A program made the translations under genes and the position numbers. A DNA stretch of 64,000 bases. Source: Actinopolyspora lacussalsi subsp. righensis. Lineage in GTDB: Bacteria; Actinomycetota; Actinomycetes; Mycobacteriales; Pseudonocardiaceae. The DNA lies in contig NZ_FPAT01000004.1 in NCBI RefSeq assembly GCF_900116555.1, forward strand, positions 1-64,000, read 5' to 3'. The notes beneath the pieces are model-generated. The model was not told the DNA's origin. It did not search any database and worked only from the letters and a program-made list of their open reading frames with translations. Positions 14,799 through 24,339 of this stretch are shown here, one piece after another. Position 1 is the first letter of the stretch; each line of letters opens with the position of its first letter.

Positions 14799-16337
14799 TC
14801 AGGGAGTTGTGGCGGCCACGGCACGGACCTCGCGGACGGCGGCGGGGACCGCTTCCAGCAGGGCGGAAGCGCCGATCGGCGCGCCCACCGGATCGGCGTC
14901 GCCGGACTCGGCGGAAGAACTCGGGGCGCGGCCACCGGTGGCGGCGAGCTCGGCGGCCCGCGCGTGCACGTGCGCGGCGCTGCCGCAGGCCCACAGCGGA
15001 TCCAACCCGGTGGCGAGCAGCTTTCCGATCATGCCGGTGAGCACGTCACCGGAACCGGCCGTGGCGGGCCAGGCGTGTTCGCATGGGTGCACCAGGACAC
15101 GTCCGTCCGGATCGGCGATCACGGTGGTGTTGCCCTTCAACAGCACCACGGCCGAACAGCGGCGGGCCACCTCGCGCACCGCCGCGATCCGGTCCACCGG
15201 ACGCTGCCCGGCCAGTCGGGCGAACTCGCCCTCGTGCGGGGTGAGCACCAGCGGAACGTCCGGGTCCCGCGCGTCCCACAACGTCTCGTCACCGGCGAAC
15301 AGCGTGATCGCGTCCGCGTCGGCCACCACCGGCTTGGCGTCGTCGAGCACCGCCGCGAGCACCTCACGACCGGCGGCCCCGGTGCCGATCCCCGGCCCCA
15401 CCGACCACGCCTGCACCCGGCCGGCGTCGCCGACCGAACCGACCGCGACCACCTCGGGCCAGCGCTGCCGCACCGCATCGGCGGCGGGTCCCGCGTAACG
15501 AACCATCCCCGAGGCGGTGTGCACCGCTCCGCCCGCCGCGAGCATCGCGGCACCCGGGAAGTTCGCCGACCCCGCGGCGACCCCGAGCACCCCTTGGCTG
15601 TACTTGTCGTCCGCCGGACGCGGAACCGGCCAGGCCCGCCCCACATCGCCCGCTTCCGGAACCGAGCAGTCCGGCTCGTCCAGGTGCGGGTCGAGCCCGA
15701 TGTCGACCACCACCACCTCACCGGAGCGCACCAGCCCCGCACCGAGCACGTGGCACGGTTTGCGTCCGCCGAACGTGACGGTCAGGGTCGCCGAGACGGC
15801 GGGGCCGTCCACGGCACCGCTCACCGGATCCACCCCGCTGGGCAGGTCGACCGCGATCACCGGGGCACTCACCCGGTCCACGGCGGCAGCGGCGAGCGGA
15901 CGCAACGGGCCGTGCGCGGCGAGGCCGACTATCCCGTCGACCACCACATCGGCGCGTCGTAGCGCCTCGGCGGCCACATCGGCCACCCCGGAGTCGTCGG
16001 CGGCATCCGCCGCCTCGACGACGCGGCCTCCGGCGGCACGCAGCGCACGCAGCCCTTCGGGGTGGGTCTTCTCGGGGGCGAGCAGCACCGCCGTGACCCC
16101 CACACCCCGGTCACGCAGCAGGGCACCCGCCCAGAGCGCGTCACCGCCGTTGTTGCCCGCCCCGATTAGCAGTGCGACGCGTCGGCCCGCGACGCGGCCG
16201 AGACGTTCGGCGAGCAACCGGCGCACCCACAGCGCCACCCCGTTGGCCGCGCGCCGCATCACCGTGGGTTCCGGCACCGTTCGGAACAACCGCTGTTCCG
16301 CCGCGCGCACCTGGTCGGGGGTCCACACACCGTGCAA
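14799..16337 (-). CDS. nnr: Bifunctional NAD(P)H-hydrate epimerase / dehydratase
   Basis: Fused NAD(P)HX repair enzyme of about 512 residues. The N-terminal YjeF_N epimerase domain carries LLIGAGNNGGDALWAG; the C-terminal ribokinase-like domain, an ADP-dependent dehydratase, carries LVLTPHEGEFARL, VLLKGNTTV and the catalytic AGSGDVLTGMIG. It repairs hydrated NADH and NADPH. TTG at 16337 is preferred because AGGAGG lies seven bases upstream; the ATG at 16361 precedes that ribosome site. It lies between alr and glmS, as in mycobacteria. Confidence 0.93.
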   Translation of the reverse strand: MHGVWTPDQVRAAEQRLFRTVPEPTVMRRAANGVALWVRRLLAERLGRVAGRRVALLIGAGNNGGDALWAGALLRDRGVGVTAVLLAPEKTHPEGLRALRAAGGRVVEAADAADDSGVADVAAEALRRADVVVDGIVGLAAHGPLRPLAAAAVDRVSAPVIAVDLPSGVDPVSGAVDGPAVSATLTVTFGGRKPCHVLGAGLVRSGEVVVVDIGLDPHLDEPDCSVPEAGDVGRAWPVPRPADDKYSQGVLGVAAGSANFPGAAMLAAGGAVHTASGMVRYAGPAADAVRQRWPEVVAVGSVGDAGRVQAWSVGPGIGTGAAGREVLAAVLDDAKPVVADADAITLFAGDETLWDARDPDVPLVLTPHEGEFARLAGQRPVDRIAAVREVARRCSAVVLLKGNTTVIADPDGRVLVHPCEHAWPATAGSGDVLTGMIGKLLATGLDPLWACGSAAHVHARAAELAATGGRAPSSSAESGDADPVGAPIGASALLEAVPAAVREVRAVAATTP

Positions 16338-16435
16338 GTCGGAGCCTCCTGGCGGTTCCACTGTCGACGTTTCCGTTCCTCCCCACCGGATGCCGACTCA
16401 CCGGGATGCCGACTCGGCGGGGAGGACGATTCGGA

Positions 16436-18298
16436 TCACTCCACGGTGACCGATTTGGCGAGATTACGCGGCTTGTCCACGTCGTAGCCACGGTGGCGGG
16501 CGATCTCGGCGGCGAGCACCTGCAACGGGACGGTGGAGACCAGCGGCTGCAGCAGGGTCGGCACGGCGGGAATCTCGATCAGCTCGTCGGCGAACGGCCG
16601 GACCGCCTCGTCACCCTCCTCGGCGATGACGACGGTGCGCGCGCCCCGCGCCTGGATCTCGCGGATGTTGGACAGCAGTTTGGCGTGCAGCTGGGAGTGG
16701 CCCTTGGCCGAGGGCATCTGCACCACGACCGGCAGACCGTCCTCGATCAGCGCGATCGGCCCGTGCTTGAGCTCGCCCGCGGCGAAACCCTCGGCGTGCA
16801 TGTAGGCGAGCTCCTTGAGCTTGAGCGCGCCCTCCAGCGCCACCGGGTACCCGACGTGCCTGCCCAGGAACAGCACCGCCTTGGCATCGCACATCCGGGT
16901 GGCCAGTTCCCGAACCTGGGGGACGGTCTCGAGCACGGAGCGCACCGCCTCGGGCATCGCGGCCAGTTCGGAGAACTCGTGTTCCAGCTCGTCGGTGTAC
17001 TTGGTGCCGCGCGCCTGCGCCAGGGCCAGCCCCACCAGGTAGTTCGCCGCGATCTGGGCGAGGAAGGTCTTGGTGGCGGCCACGCCGATCTCCGGACCCG
17101 CGTGGGTGTAGAGCACCGCGTCCGACTCGCGCGGGATCTGCGAACCGTTGGTGTTGCTGATCGCCAGCACCCTGGCGTGCTGGGTGCGGGCGTGCCGCAC
17201 CGCCTCCAGCGTGTCGGCGGTCTCGCCGGACTGCGAGATCGCCACCACCAGCGTGTCCCTGCCGAGCACCGGATCGCGGTAGCGGAACTCGCTGGCGAGC
17301 TCCACCTCGACCGGGATGCGGCACCAGTGCTCGATGGCGTACTTGGCGAGCAGCCCGGAGTGGTAGGCGGTGCCGCAGGCGACCACGAAGACCTTGTTGA
17401 TGTCCCGGAGGTCCTGCTCGCTGATCCGCTGTTCGTCCAGCACCACACCGCCGTCGGCGAAGTGCCCGCGCAGCGTGTTGCTCAGCGCCTCGGGCTGCTC
17501 CTCGATCTCCTTGAGCATGAAGTAGTCGTGCCCGCCCTTCTCGGCGGCGGACAGGTCCCAGTCGACGCTGAACGGCCTGGTCTCGACCTCGGTGCCCACG
17601 AAATCGGTGACCCGGTAGCCGTCGCGGGTGATGGTGACCAGCTGGTCCTGCCCCAGCTCGACGGCGTTCCTGGTGTGCTCGATGAAGGCCGCCACGTCCG
17701 AGGCGACGAAGGTCTCGCCCTCGCCCACCCCCACGACCAGCGGGGAGGAACGCCGGGCGGCGACGATCTTGTCGTGCTGGTCGGCGTGCGTGACCACCAG
17801 CGTGAACGCGCCGGACAGCCGGGCGGCCACGGCCCCGAGCGCGGCGGTGAGATCACCGGCGGCCGGACCGGCGGCATACGCCCTGCCCACCAGGTGTGCG
17901 ACCACCTCGCTGTCGGTGTCGCTGCTCAGTTCGATGCCGTCGTTCTCGAGCTCGGCGCGGAGCTCCGCGAAGTTCTCGATGATCCCGTTGTGGACCACCG
18001 CCACCTTGCCGGTGGAGTCACGGTGGGGATGGGCGTTGCGGTCGGTGGGGGCGCCGTGGGTGGCCCACCGGGTGTGTCCCATACCCGCCGTACCGACGAA
18101 GTGCTCGCGCCCGTCCTCGGTGACCCGCTGCTCGAGGTTCGACAGCGCACCGGCCGAACGCCGCACGGCCAGCGATCCGCCGCCGTCGAGCAGGGCGATG
18201 CCCGCCGAGTCGTAGCCCCGGTACTCCAACCGCCCCAGCCCCTGGAGCACCACGTCGAGGGCCGAGCGATGTCCTAGATAACCCACAATGCCGCACAC
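16436..18298 (-). CDS. glmS: Glutamine-fructose-6-phosphate aminotransferase
   Basis: A 620-residue enzyme for the first step of UDP-GlcNAc synthesis. The GTG start at 18298 leaves Cys2 (CGIVGYLG) as the N-terminal nucleophile after methionine removal; the longer ORF would block it. HTRWATHG belongs to the glutaminase site. Two SIS domains follow, one with ISQSGETADTLEAVR, and the end DKPRNLAKSVTVE is the family's C-terminus that closes the active site. Together with glmM at 24559 it provides two steps of the amino-sugar pathway. Confidence 0.97.
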   Translation of the reverse strand: MCGIVGYLGHRSALDVVLQGLGRLEYRGYDSAGIALLDGGGSLAVRRSAGALSNLEQRVTEDGREHFVGTAGMGHTRWATHGAPTDRNAHPHRDSTGKVAVVHNGIIENFAELRAELENDGIELSSDTDSEVVAHLVGRAYAAGPAAGDLTAALGAVAARLSGAFTLVVTHADQHDKIVAARRSSPLVVGVGEGETFVASDVAAFIEHTRNAVELGQDQLVTITRDGYRVTDFVGTEVETRPFSVDWDLSAAEKGGHDYFMLKEIEEQPEALSNTLRGHFADGGVVLDEQRISEQDLRDINKVFVVACGTAYHSGLLAKYAIEHWCRIPVEVELASEFRYRDPVLGRDTLVVAISQSGETADTLEAVRHARTQHARVLAISNTNGSQIPRESDAVLYTHAGPEIGVAATKTFLAQIAANYLVGLALAQARGTKYTDELEHEFSELAAMPEAVRSVLETVPQVRELATRMCDAKAVLFLGRHVGYPVALEGALKLKELAYMHAEGFAAGELKHGPIALIEDGLPVVVQMPSAKGHSQLHAKLLSNIREIQARGARTVVIAEEGDEAVRPFADELIEIPAVPTLLQPLVSTVPLQVLAAEIARHRGYDVDKPRNLAKSVTVE

Positions 18299-18421
18299 TC
18301 GACCCAGCATAGCCAGCGGAGATGGTCTGAACCTGATACCTGTCCTCCACCCGGGTGTCGCTCGATCGTCCGGCCGGTCACTGCCACGGGTGACGGGAAG
18401 TATCCGCTACCGTGACGAGTC

Positions 18422-19240
18422 ATGGCCCACAACGCCAAGAAGGCGCTCCAGGAGCTCGCGCGACGGGGACCCCACGACGTGCTGCACGGTGACCTCGCGC
18501 TCGTCGGCCTGCCCGGCATCGTCTGCGCGCCGCGCGGCGGGCGGGGGTTGGCCGCCATCGCGTTCGGGCACGGCTGGCTGCAGCCCGCGCGGCGTTACAC
18601 CGGGCTGCTGCGCCACCTGGCCTCCTGGGGATTCGTGGTGGCCGCGCCGAGCACCCACACCGGGCCGTTCGCCTCGCACCGGATGTTCGCGGCCGACCTG
18701 CGAACCGCGCTGGACATCTGCGTCAACGTGCGGCTCGGCGAGGGCGACATCAGCGTCGACGAACACCGGCTGGCGGTGGCGGGACACGGCATGGGCGGTG
18801 GTTGCGCCGTGCTGGCCGCCGCCGAGGACAGCCGGATCCGCGCGGTGGCGGGGCTGGGCACCTCCGAGACCATGCCCTCGGCGATCGCGGCCGCCGGGCG
18901 GGTGAGCATGCCGGGGCTGCAGCTGGCGGGGGAACGCGACCTGCTGGCCGCCGCGCGCTCCAACGCGGAACCGATCACCCGCGCCTGGGGCGGTCCGGCG
19001 CAGCTGCGAACCGTGCGCAAGGCGGGTCACCTCGCGTTCACCGAGGGCAGGCACTGGAGCGAGCTGTTGCTGCAGGGCAAGTCGCACCACGGTTCGCAAC
19101 GGCTCTCGCGCGCGCTGCTCACTGCCTTCTTCCTGCGCACGCTGACCGGCGACAAGCGGGGCCAGGAGCTGCTGACCAACGACGTCTCCGGAACCGAGAT
19201 CGACAGCGAGCACAGCAAGGGGGCGCTGGCCGCCGCGTGA
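18422..19240 (+). CDS. Alpha/beta hydrolase-fold protein lacking the nucleophile serine
   Basis: A 272-residue protein of the dienelactone-hydrolase/PET-hydrolase-like group. FGHGWLQP forms the oxyanion loop. The nucleophile elbow is GHGMGG at residues 121-126, so glycine 123 stands where the catalytic serine of GHSMGG should be. A plausible acid (LAGERDLL) and histidine (KAGHLAFTEG) remain. Either it is a non-catalytic relative or it uses another nucleophile. ATG at 18422 lies eight bases after TACCGT (18408-18413), suggesting a leaderless mRNA. It is divergent from glmS. Confidence 0.8.
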   Translation: MAHNAKKALQELARRGPHDVLHGDLALVGLPGIVCAPRGGRGLAAIAFGHGWLQPARRYTGLLRHLASWGFVVAAPSTHTGPFASHRMFAADLRTALDICVNVRLGEGDISVDEHRLAVAGHGMGGGCAVLAAAEDSRIRAVAGLGTSETMPSAIAAAGRVSMPGLQLAGERDLLAAARSNAEPITRAWGGPAQLRTVRKAGHLAFTEGRHWSELLLQGKSHHGSQRLSRALLTAFFLRTLTGDKRGQELLTNDVSGTEIDSEHSKGALAAA

Positions 19241-19291
19241 CGGAAAACTCCGGACGGAACACGGCAGCGGCGTGATCCACCAGAATGACGG

Positions 19292-20362
19292 ATGATGAGC
19301 ACGCCACAGCCGCCGCACGGCGTACCGCAGCAGCCCTGGTCGGGCGGCGTTCCCCAGCAGCAACGCGTTCAACAACGGTCAGCGGGCCCCGCCGACGACA
19401 CCGGCAGGCCGCTGGCGATCATCATCGCCGTCTGGGCGATCATCGCGGGACTGGGGACGCTGATCAGCTACCCAATCAACATGATTCGGTTCTGGATGGC
19501 GCAGAGCGGTTACTCCACGATCCCGGTGACCATCGCTCAGGAATCGTGGAACTTCCTGGCCCTGCTCGACGCGGCGGCTCTCGTCGTGATGGGCGCACTG
19601 CTGTTCGCCAGGCGGCACAAGGCTCGTTTCTTCGCCACAGCGGTAATAGCACTGACAGTGGCGCTGTACGCCGTGGACACGATTTACTGGTTCATCTGGG
19701 CACCGAGTTACGCGGATTACCTCTACGATTACTTCTACAGCTGGGACCAAGTTTCCGGCCATATTTTCTATTTGATTCCCGCCGTTCTCGCGCTGCTTCC
19801 CGGTGTGTTCCGCACGCTGCACACGGAACCGAAACGGCAACAGCCACCACGACAATCGGCCCCTGCCGTTCCCCATCCCGCTCACCCCGGAAAACCGCAA
19901 CCGGTGAACGACCCCGCCCGGTCTCGGCAAGGCAGCGGATATCCGGCTCCGATCACGCTGGGAACAGCGACGTTGCTCGTCACCGGACTCATGGTCCTGC
20001 TTACATTGTTCTACTCGAAAAACGAGATCGTATGGTTCGTGGACGCGGGCGTGCTGCTCGTGCTGGGAACAATGCTGCTGACGCGCACGCGCATCGTCAA
20101 AGGTGTGGCCGTAGCCGGTATGGCGATATCCGTGATCGCGGCCTACTGGGAAACTTTCGAATACGGCGTCCGCGTGTACGGCTGGCGAACGCCGCTGAAC
20201 GTCGCTCACAACATGGAAGCCGCGGACGGAATCATGTTCTACTGTTCGATCCTGGTGGCGATGTTGGTTTTCCTGCCCTCCGTGCTGCACTCGTTGCGCC
20301 GGAAACCGGATCAGCGGCCGCCGCGGCAGCAGTACTACTACGGAATGCCGAGCGGCTACTGA
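19292..20362 (+). CDS. Multi-pass membrane protein of unknown function
   Basis: Unrecognised 356-residue protein. A Gln/Pro-rich N-terminus (residues 1-45) precedes four hydrophobic helices (about 45-175), a second Pro/Gln-rich cytoplasmic linker and four more helices (about 210-340); the end QQYYYGMPSGY is aromatic. Base composition is a little lower in GC than in its neighbours. Two adjacent ATGs (19292 and 19295) are both possible starts. The duplicated four-helix layout suggests an internal repeat. Confidence 0.65.
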   Translation: MMSTPQPPHGVPQQPWSGGVPQQQRVQQRSAGPADDTGRPLAIIIAVWAIIAGLGTLISYPINMIRFWMAQSGYSTIPVTIAQESWNFLALLDAAALVVMGALLFARRHKARFFATAVIALTVALYAVDTIYWFIWAPSYADYLYDYFYSWDQVSGHIFYLIPAVLALLPGVFRTLHTEPKRQQPPRQSAPAVPHPAHPGKPQPVNDPARSRQGSGYPAPITLGTATLLVTGLMVLLTLFYSKNEIVWFVDAGVLLVLGTMLLTRTRIVKGVAVAGMAISVIAAYWETFEYGVRVYGWRTPLNVAHNMEAADGIMFYCSILVAMLVFLPSVLHSLRRKPDQRPPRQQYYYGMPSGY

Positions 20363-20437
20363 CACCGGCGAGCGGCGTCGGCCCGTGAGTGGAGAGGTCT
20401 CACGGGCCGAGCACGGCCCCGCTTCCAGTCGCGAGAG

Positions 20438-20482
20438 TTCCGACCGCAAGGCTTCCGACCGCAGGGCTTCCGACCGCAAGGC
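20438..20482 (+). repeat. Three tandem 15-bp repeats
   Basis: TTCCGACCGCAAGGC (20438-20452), TTCCGACCGCAGGGC (20453-20467) and TTCCGACCGCAAGGC (20468-20482), in the gap between the membrane gene and the coiled-coil gene. One unit has a single base change. Probably slippage-derived. Confidence 0.85.
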
Positions 20483-20515
20483 TCCCAGCCACGGGGTTTC
20501 CCGCGTCCGGGACCG

Positions 20516-21109
20516 CTAGCGCAACCAGCTGCGCTGCGAGAAGTCCTCCTCGTCGTCGTCCCAGTCCTCGGCGGCCCGACGACGAGGCCGCGGCGCGGGA
20601 TCGGGACGCCGCTCCGGAGGCCGGGTCGGTGTCGGATCAGGCTGCTGCTCGACCGGAGGCTCCTCGGGCGGAGGCTCCTCGGGCGGAGGCTCCTCGGGGA
20701 CGGACCTGCCGAACCGACCGGCCGCGACGTTCCAGCCGACGTCCGGCCGCGCGGGCGACGGTTGTGCTCCGGCCGTGCCCGGACCCACGGTCTGACCACC
20801 GGCCGGACCACCGGGGAAACCGCTGGAACTCACCTGATGAGCGAAGGGGTCCTCGTCCTCCCGCTCACCGATGCTGATCTGCTCCCTGCGAGCGCGTTCC
20901 CGCAGCACCGCCCGCTCGGCCTCCAGCCGCTGCTCCTCCTCGCGTCGGGCGCGCTCCTCCTGTTCCCGAAAGACGCGTTCCCGCTCGTCCACCTCGGCCT
21001 GCACGGCCGCGGTCTCCCGCTCGTACTCGCTGTCCAACTCGTCCTTGCTGCGCCGGGACTGTTCCACCACAGCCTCGATCTCGGCGACCGACACCTCGGA
21101 CCCGTACAT
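20516..21109 (-). CDS. Coiled-coil, proline-rich protein near secretion genes
   Basis: Unrecognised 197-residue protein. Residues 5-80 are a strongly charged coiled coil (ELDSEYERETAAVQAEVDE, then Arg/Glu-rich). The centre is Gly/Pro-rich, with the tandem motif PEEPP repeated three times, and the end is acidic (DWDDDEEDF). It lies just downstream of the large WXG-containing protein on the same strand. By position it is likely an accessory protein of a type VII substrate group. Confidence 0.6.
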   Translation of the reverse strand: MYGSEVSVAEIEAVVEQSRRSKDELDSEYERETAAVQAEVDERERVFREQEERARREEEQRLEAERAVLRERARREQISIGEREDEDPFAHQVSSSGFPGGPAGGQTVGPGTAGAQPSPARPDVGWNVAAGRFGRSVPEEPPPEEPPPEEPPVEQQPDPTPTRPPERRPDPAPRPRRRAAEDWDDDEEDFSQRSWLR

Positions 21110-21183
21110 TCCCCTCTTCCACGCCTTCCCCCGAATCCGGGGAGCACGACGATCGGCGAGCGCTCATTCCTCACCCGGCCGGT

Positions 21184-23553
21184 CTATTTCTCGTTCGGTT
21201 CACCCAGCACGGCTTGATACTGCCAGGAAGTGTCCGAGTCGAGGCCGTCGTCGAACAGATCGCCCTCGGTGCGCCAGGGACTGTCGTTGCTGCGCTCCTC
21301 GTCGCCACCACCCTGCTGGCCCGCACCGCCCATACCGCCCATGGGCATCATTCCACCCCGGGCAGCGCCCTGCTCGCTCTGACCGGACGTGCCGCTCGAC
21401 TCACCCATGGAGGCCAGCCCGGTGGCTCCCTGCGAATCCGTCGGGCCCGATTTCCCTCCCATTGTCGACAGTCCCGCCTCGCCCGCTACGTCGCCGAGCT
21501 GGTTCTCGGAACGACCGCCGCCCCAGATACTTCCGCCGGTGTCCTCCGGAGAGCTGAACAGGTCGCCGGAGAACGCGGTGAAGGTGGGCCGACCCGACAG
21601 CTGCTCGGAATCGCCGAACACCCCGGCGCCCGCCCACTGCGAAGTGGTCCGCGCCGCGGCCTCGTACGGGTCGCTCTGCCGCGCTCCGTCGGGACCCTGC
21701 CCCTCCTCGGCGGGGGTTCCGGGGAAGGTCGCCGCATCAACCGGAGCCGCGGATCGGTCCTGGCCGAAGTCGACGGTCTGGGTGCTCGGCTGACCGTTCC
21801 CGTCGTCGACCGTGACGCGCAGCCCGCCCTCGGCATCGCGTGCCACGTTGACGGTGCGCTCGCCGTCACGGATGACAGCGGTGCCGTCCTCGTTCGGCCG
21901 GACGACGGTCGGCTCGCGCGAACTTCCGGTAACGTTCGTGGACTCGCCCGCAGTCGGCGGCACACCCTGCTGGCCGGGAGCACGGGGGGATTCCGTCGCT
22001 GCCGGTGCGACGGAATCCGATCCGGTCGCACCGCCCGACTCACCGAACGGGATCTGGTAGTTCCGGGGCTGTCCCTGCTCGTCCAGCAGCGTCAGCTGGG
22101 TACGGCCCTGCGAATCGGCCTCGCGAACGGCGATCCGCTCGGCGCCCTCCCCGATGGTCACCTGATCCAGATCCGGCTCGGCCCCGGCACCGCCGGTTCC
22201 GTTCGGAGCCGCCGAAGCGGCCTCCCCACCCTGCTCGGACAGCCGGGAGCGAATCTCCTCCGCCGAGGGAGTCTCCGGCTGCTCGGGCATTCCGGCTCGC
22301 TGCCCACCCGGCGCGCCCACACCGCCCGTTGTGCCGGCTGGTCCGCCACCACCGCCGGGAACGCCACCGGGAGCACCACCTGGAGCACCTCCGGTGCCTC
22401 CGGTGCCCTGGGACCGACTGGTCACTCCGGCGTCGGAGGGAGTCCGCTGCTCGCCCTGCTGTCCGCCGCCCTGCTGTCCGCTGTCCTGTTGTCCGCTGTC
22501 CTGCTGCGGGTCCTGTTCGCCGAGTTCGTCGAAGGTGTCGTCGTCCAGCTTGGCCAGCTGGTCCCGGAGCGCGGAGAACGCCTTCTCGGTGTGCTTGTAG
22601 GCGTCGTGGATCTCCTTGCGCAGCGCCTTGACGTCGTGGGCGTACCAGCCGCAGAAGTCGTCGAGCCACTTGATCCGATCACGGCACGAGGTCTCTCCAG
22701 TACCCGTCACGTCACGACAGTCGGGAGAACCGGGAAGACGGAGATCATCCCAGGTCACCTTGAGCATGACCCGCTCGTCTTCACTGTTGTCGCCCGGAGC
22801 TCCCGAGTGCGAAAGATCTACCAGCTGCTTGAGTCGAGGCAACAGCGCTTTGCCGAACTCCCCCATCCGGTCCAGCTTGTACTTGCTGGCTTCGAAGCCC
22901 TCGCGGACCATCTTCTCCATGCCGTCGAGGTCCTGGAGCATCTCCTCGGACTGGTCGTCCTCGCCGTAGTGCTTGTAGAAGCTGCTCTTGTCCTTGAAGT
23001 CGGACAACCCACCGGGGCCGATGCGGTTCTTGGGGACCTTCGCCGCCTCGTGCAGCGCTCTGCCGGTCGCGTTCAGGTCGTCGCAGTACTTGTTCAGCGG
23101 CCCTTTTACACCCGTGTACCGCTGCCGTGCGGCGTCGGCCGCCGAGCCCTGCCACGCCTGGTCGATCCCTTTCTCCAGCGAGTCGAGGTGGTTCAGCCAG
23201 GCTTCCCGGTTACCGGCGAGTTCGGATAGCTTGCCCGAAGCGGACTCCAGCATCCCCCAGTCGATGCCGCGCAACTTCGGCAGATCGTGCGTCTCGGTGG
23301 CTCCGGTGCCGTAAACCGCGTACTCGTCGCCGGGATACTTCTTGGCCGCGCCCTCGTGGGCACGCCATCTCCGGAACACCCTGCCCCACACGCCGTCGCG
23401 CATGACCTTTTCGAGCTCGTTCAGCTTGTCCAGGTGGAGATCCGAGTTCCCCTGCCCGGCGGGGGAACCGTTGTTCTTTCCCGACTCGTAAGCACTGGAG
23501 TAATTCTCCCGGCCCTGTTCCTGAGCCATTCCCTGGACGCCCGCGGGACCCAC
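21184..23553 (-). CDS. Large WXG-motif protein, candidate type VII substrate
   Basis: A 789-residue protein. The N-terminal 340 residues are helical, with a WXG100-like hairpin around AWQGSAADAARQRY (WQG at 134-136), suggesting an ESX substrate or chaperone fold. Residues 350-440 are Gln/Gly/Pro low-complexity sequence; a beta-rich acidic middle (DQVTIGEGAERIAVREAD, and TVVRPNEDGTAVIRDGERT) and Gly/Met-rich segments (GGMMPMGGMGGAG) follow. No toxin domain is recognised. GTG at 23553 follows GGGGGAG, and the gene starts three bases after the preceding one ends. Secretion is inferred from fold and locus. Confidence 0.65.
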   Translation of the reverse strand: MGPAGVQGMAQEQGRENYSSAYESGKNNGSPAGQGNSDLHLDKLNELEKVMRDGVWGRVFRRWRAHEGAAKKYPGDEYAVYGTGATETHDLPKLRGIDWGMLESASGKLSELAGNREAWLNHLDSLEKGIDQAWQGSAADAARQRYTGVKGPLNKYCDDLNATGRALHEAAKVPKNRIGPGGLSDFKDKSSFYKHYGEDDQSEEMLQDLDGMEKMVREGFEASKYKLDRMGEFGKALLPRLKQLVDLSHSGAPGDNSEDERVMLKVTWDDLRLPGSPDCRDVTGTGETSCRDRIKWLDDFCGWYAHDVKALRKEIHDAYKHTEKAFSALRDQLAKLDDDTFDELGEQDPQQDSGQQDSGQQGGGQQGEQRTPSDAGVTSRSQGTGGTGGAPGGAPGGVPGGGGGPAGTTGGVGAPGGQRAGMPEQPETPSAEEIRSRLSEQGGEAASAAPNGTGGAGAEPDLDQVTIGEGAERIAVREADSQGRTQLTLLDEQGQPRNYQIPFGESGGATGSDSVAPAATESPRAPGQQGVPPTAGESTNVTGSSREPTVVRPNEDGTAVIRDGERTVNVARDAEGGLRVTVDDGNGQPSTQTVDFGQDRSAAPVDAATFPGTPAEEGQGPDGARQSDPYEAAARTTSQWAGAGVFGDSEQLSGRPTFTAFSGDLFSSPEDTGGSIWGGGRSENQLGDVAGEAGLSTMGGKSGPTDSQGATGLASMGESSGTSGQSEQGAARGGMMPMGGMGGAGQQGGGDEERSNDSPWRTEGDLFDDGLDSDTSWQYQAVLGEPNEK

Positions 23554-23556
23554 GAA

Positions 23557-23886
23557 TCACTCCCCCTTCCCGGCATTGGACACGTTCTCGGCCTGGGCCT
23601 GGTCCCGTGATTCCATGTCGCTGAAGGAGGACTCGACGTCCCCGGCCAGCTCCTTCAAGTGATCCCGCGCCTTGCCGAGTGAACCGGCGAACCCCTGACA
23701 GGCGGTCTCGAAAACGGCACCGACGCCGATGTCCCTGCCGACCTGCCCGAAAGTGCCCTCTCCCGAATCGATCGACTCCGCGAGGTTCGTTCCCGCGTTG
23801 AAGGCGTCCGCCAGGTTCCGCGTGCTGTTGGCGACCCGCTTCATCGCCTCGCCGTCGTAATCGGCGGAGCCGTCCGACCGGCCCAT
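23557..23886 (-). CDS. EspC/WXG100-like small protein
   Basis: A 109-residue helical protein with the two-helix hairpin size of ESX substrates. The segment MKRVANSTRNLADAFNAG is followed by an acidic turn and AGSLGKARDHLKELAGDVES. No exact WXG is present, which fits the EspC/DUF2580-type secretion-associated family better than classic WXG100. Three bases separate it from the large WXG-motif gene, so the products are probably made together and may pair. Confidence 0.6.
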   Translation of the reverse strand: MGRSDGSADYDGEAMKRVANSTRNLADAFNAGTNLAESIDSGEGTFGQVGRDIGVGAVFETACQGFAGSLGKARDHLKELAGDVESSFSDMESRDQAQAENVSNAGKGE

Positions 23887-24110
23887 GACGTCGTCCCCCT
23901 AAACCGCTCGTGCCGACCAGCGCCCGTAACGCGAACACGGGAACGTGACCGTACGGCGCACCGTGGATCATCCCAGACCGTGCGGTGTCGCCGTGAGGGT
24001 TCAACGACGTCATTGCACACGCAAAGAGGCGAGTACCGGCTACTACGAACACCGGCCGCCGCGAAGCGGCACGCCGGAACCGGCGGTACTCGAGCCAACA
24101 GAACTGTTGA

Positions 24111-24215
24111 TCAGGTCGGTGGTGACACGAGCACCACCGCGGCTATCGCCCCGAGAGCGATCGCGACGAGCGGAAGGAGCAGGACGTAGAGCAGATCTCC
24201 GACGAAGTAACGCAT
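24111..24215 (-). CDS. 34-residue membrane peptide
   Basis: Small ORF: MRYFVGDLLYVLLLPLV, then AIALGAIAAVVLVSPPT. It has one or two hydrophobic helices and a clean ATG and TGA. It lies upstream of the EspC-like gene on the same strand. No good ribosome site is obvious. Third positions are GC-rich. Unknown role; it may be a small membrane partner of the nearby substrates. Confidence 0.45.
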   Translation of the reverse strand: MRYFVGDLLYVLLLPLVAIALGAIAAVVLVSPPT

Positions 24216-24339
24216 GACGGATCACGCCCACCGGTTACCGAGCGGTCGGGTACGGGAGTCGATTCACCGCGCCACGAGTCAGCGACCAGAACGGCGAGTC
24301 AGAACTCGGCCCGGCGAATCAAGGATCGACAAGACGGGG

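Noticed and set aside
13602-15962. 786-codon plus-strand open frame
   Set aside because: It lies antisense to alr and nnr, whose products are clearly conserved. Its translation is His/Gly/Arg/Val-rich as expected of the complement of a GC3-biased gene.
16172-18277. 701-codon plus-strand open frame
   Set aside because: Antisense to glmS. Composition is that of a shadow frame.
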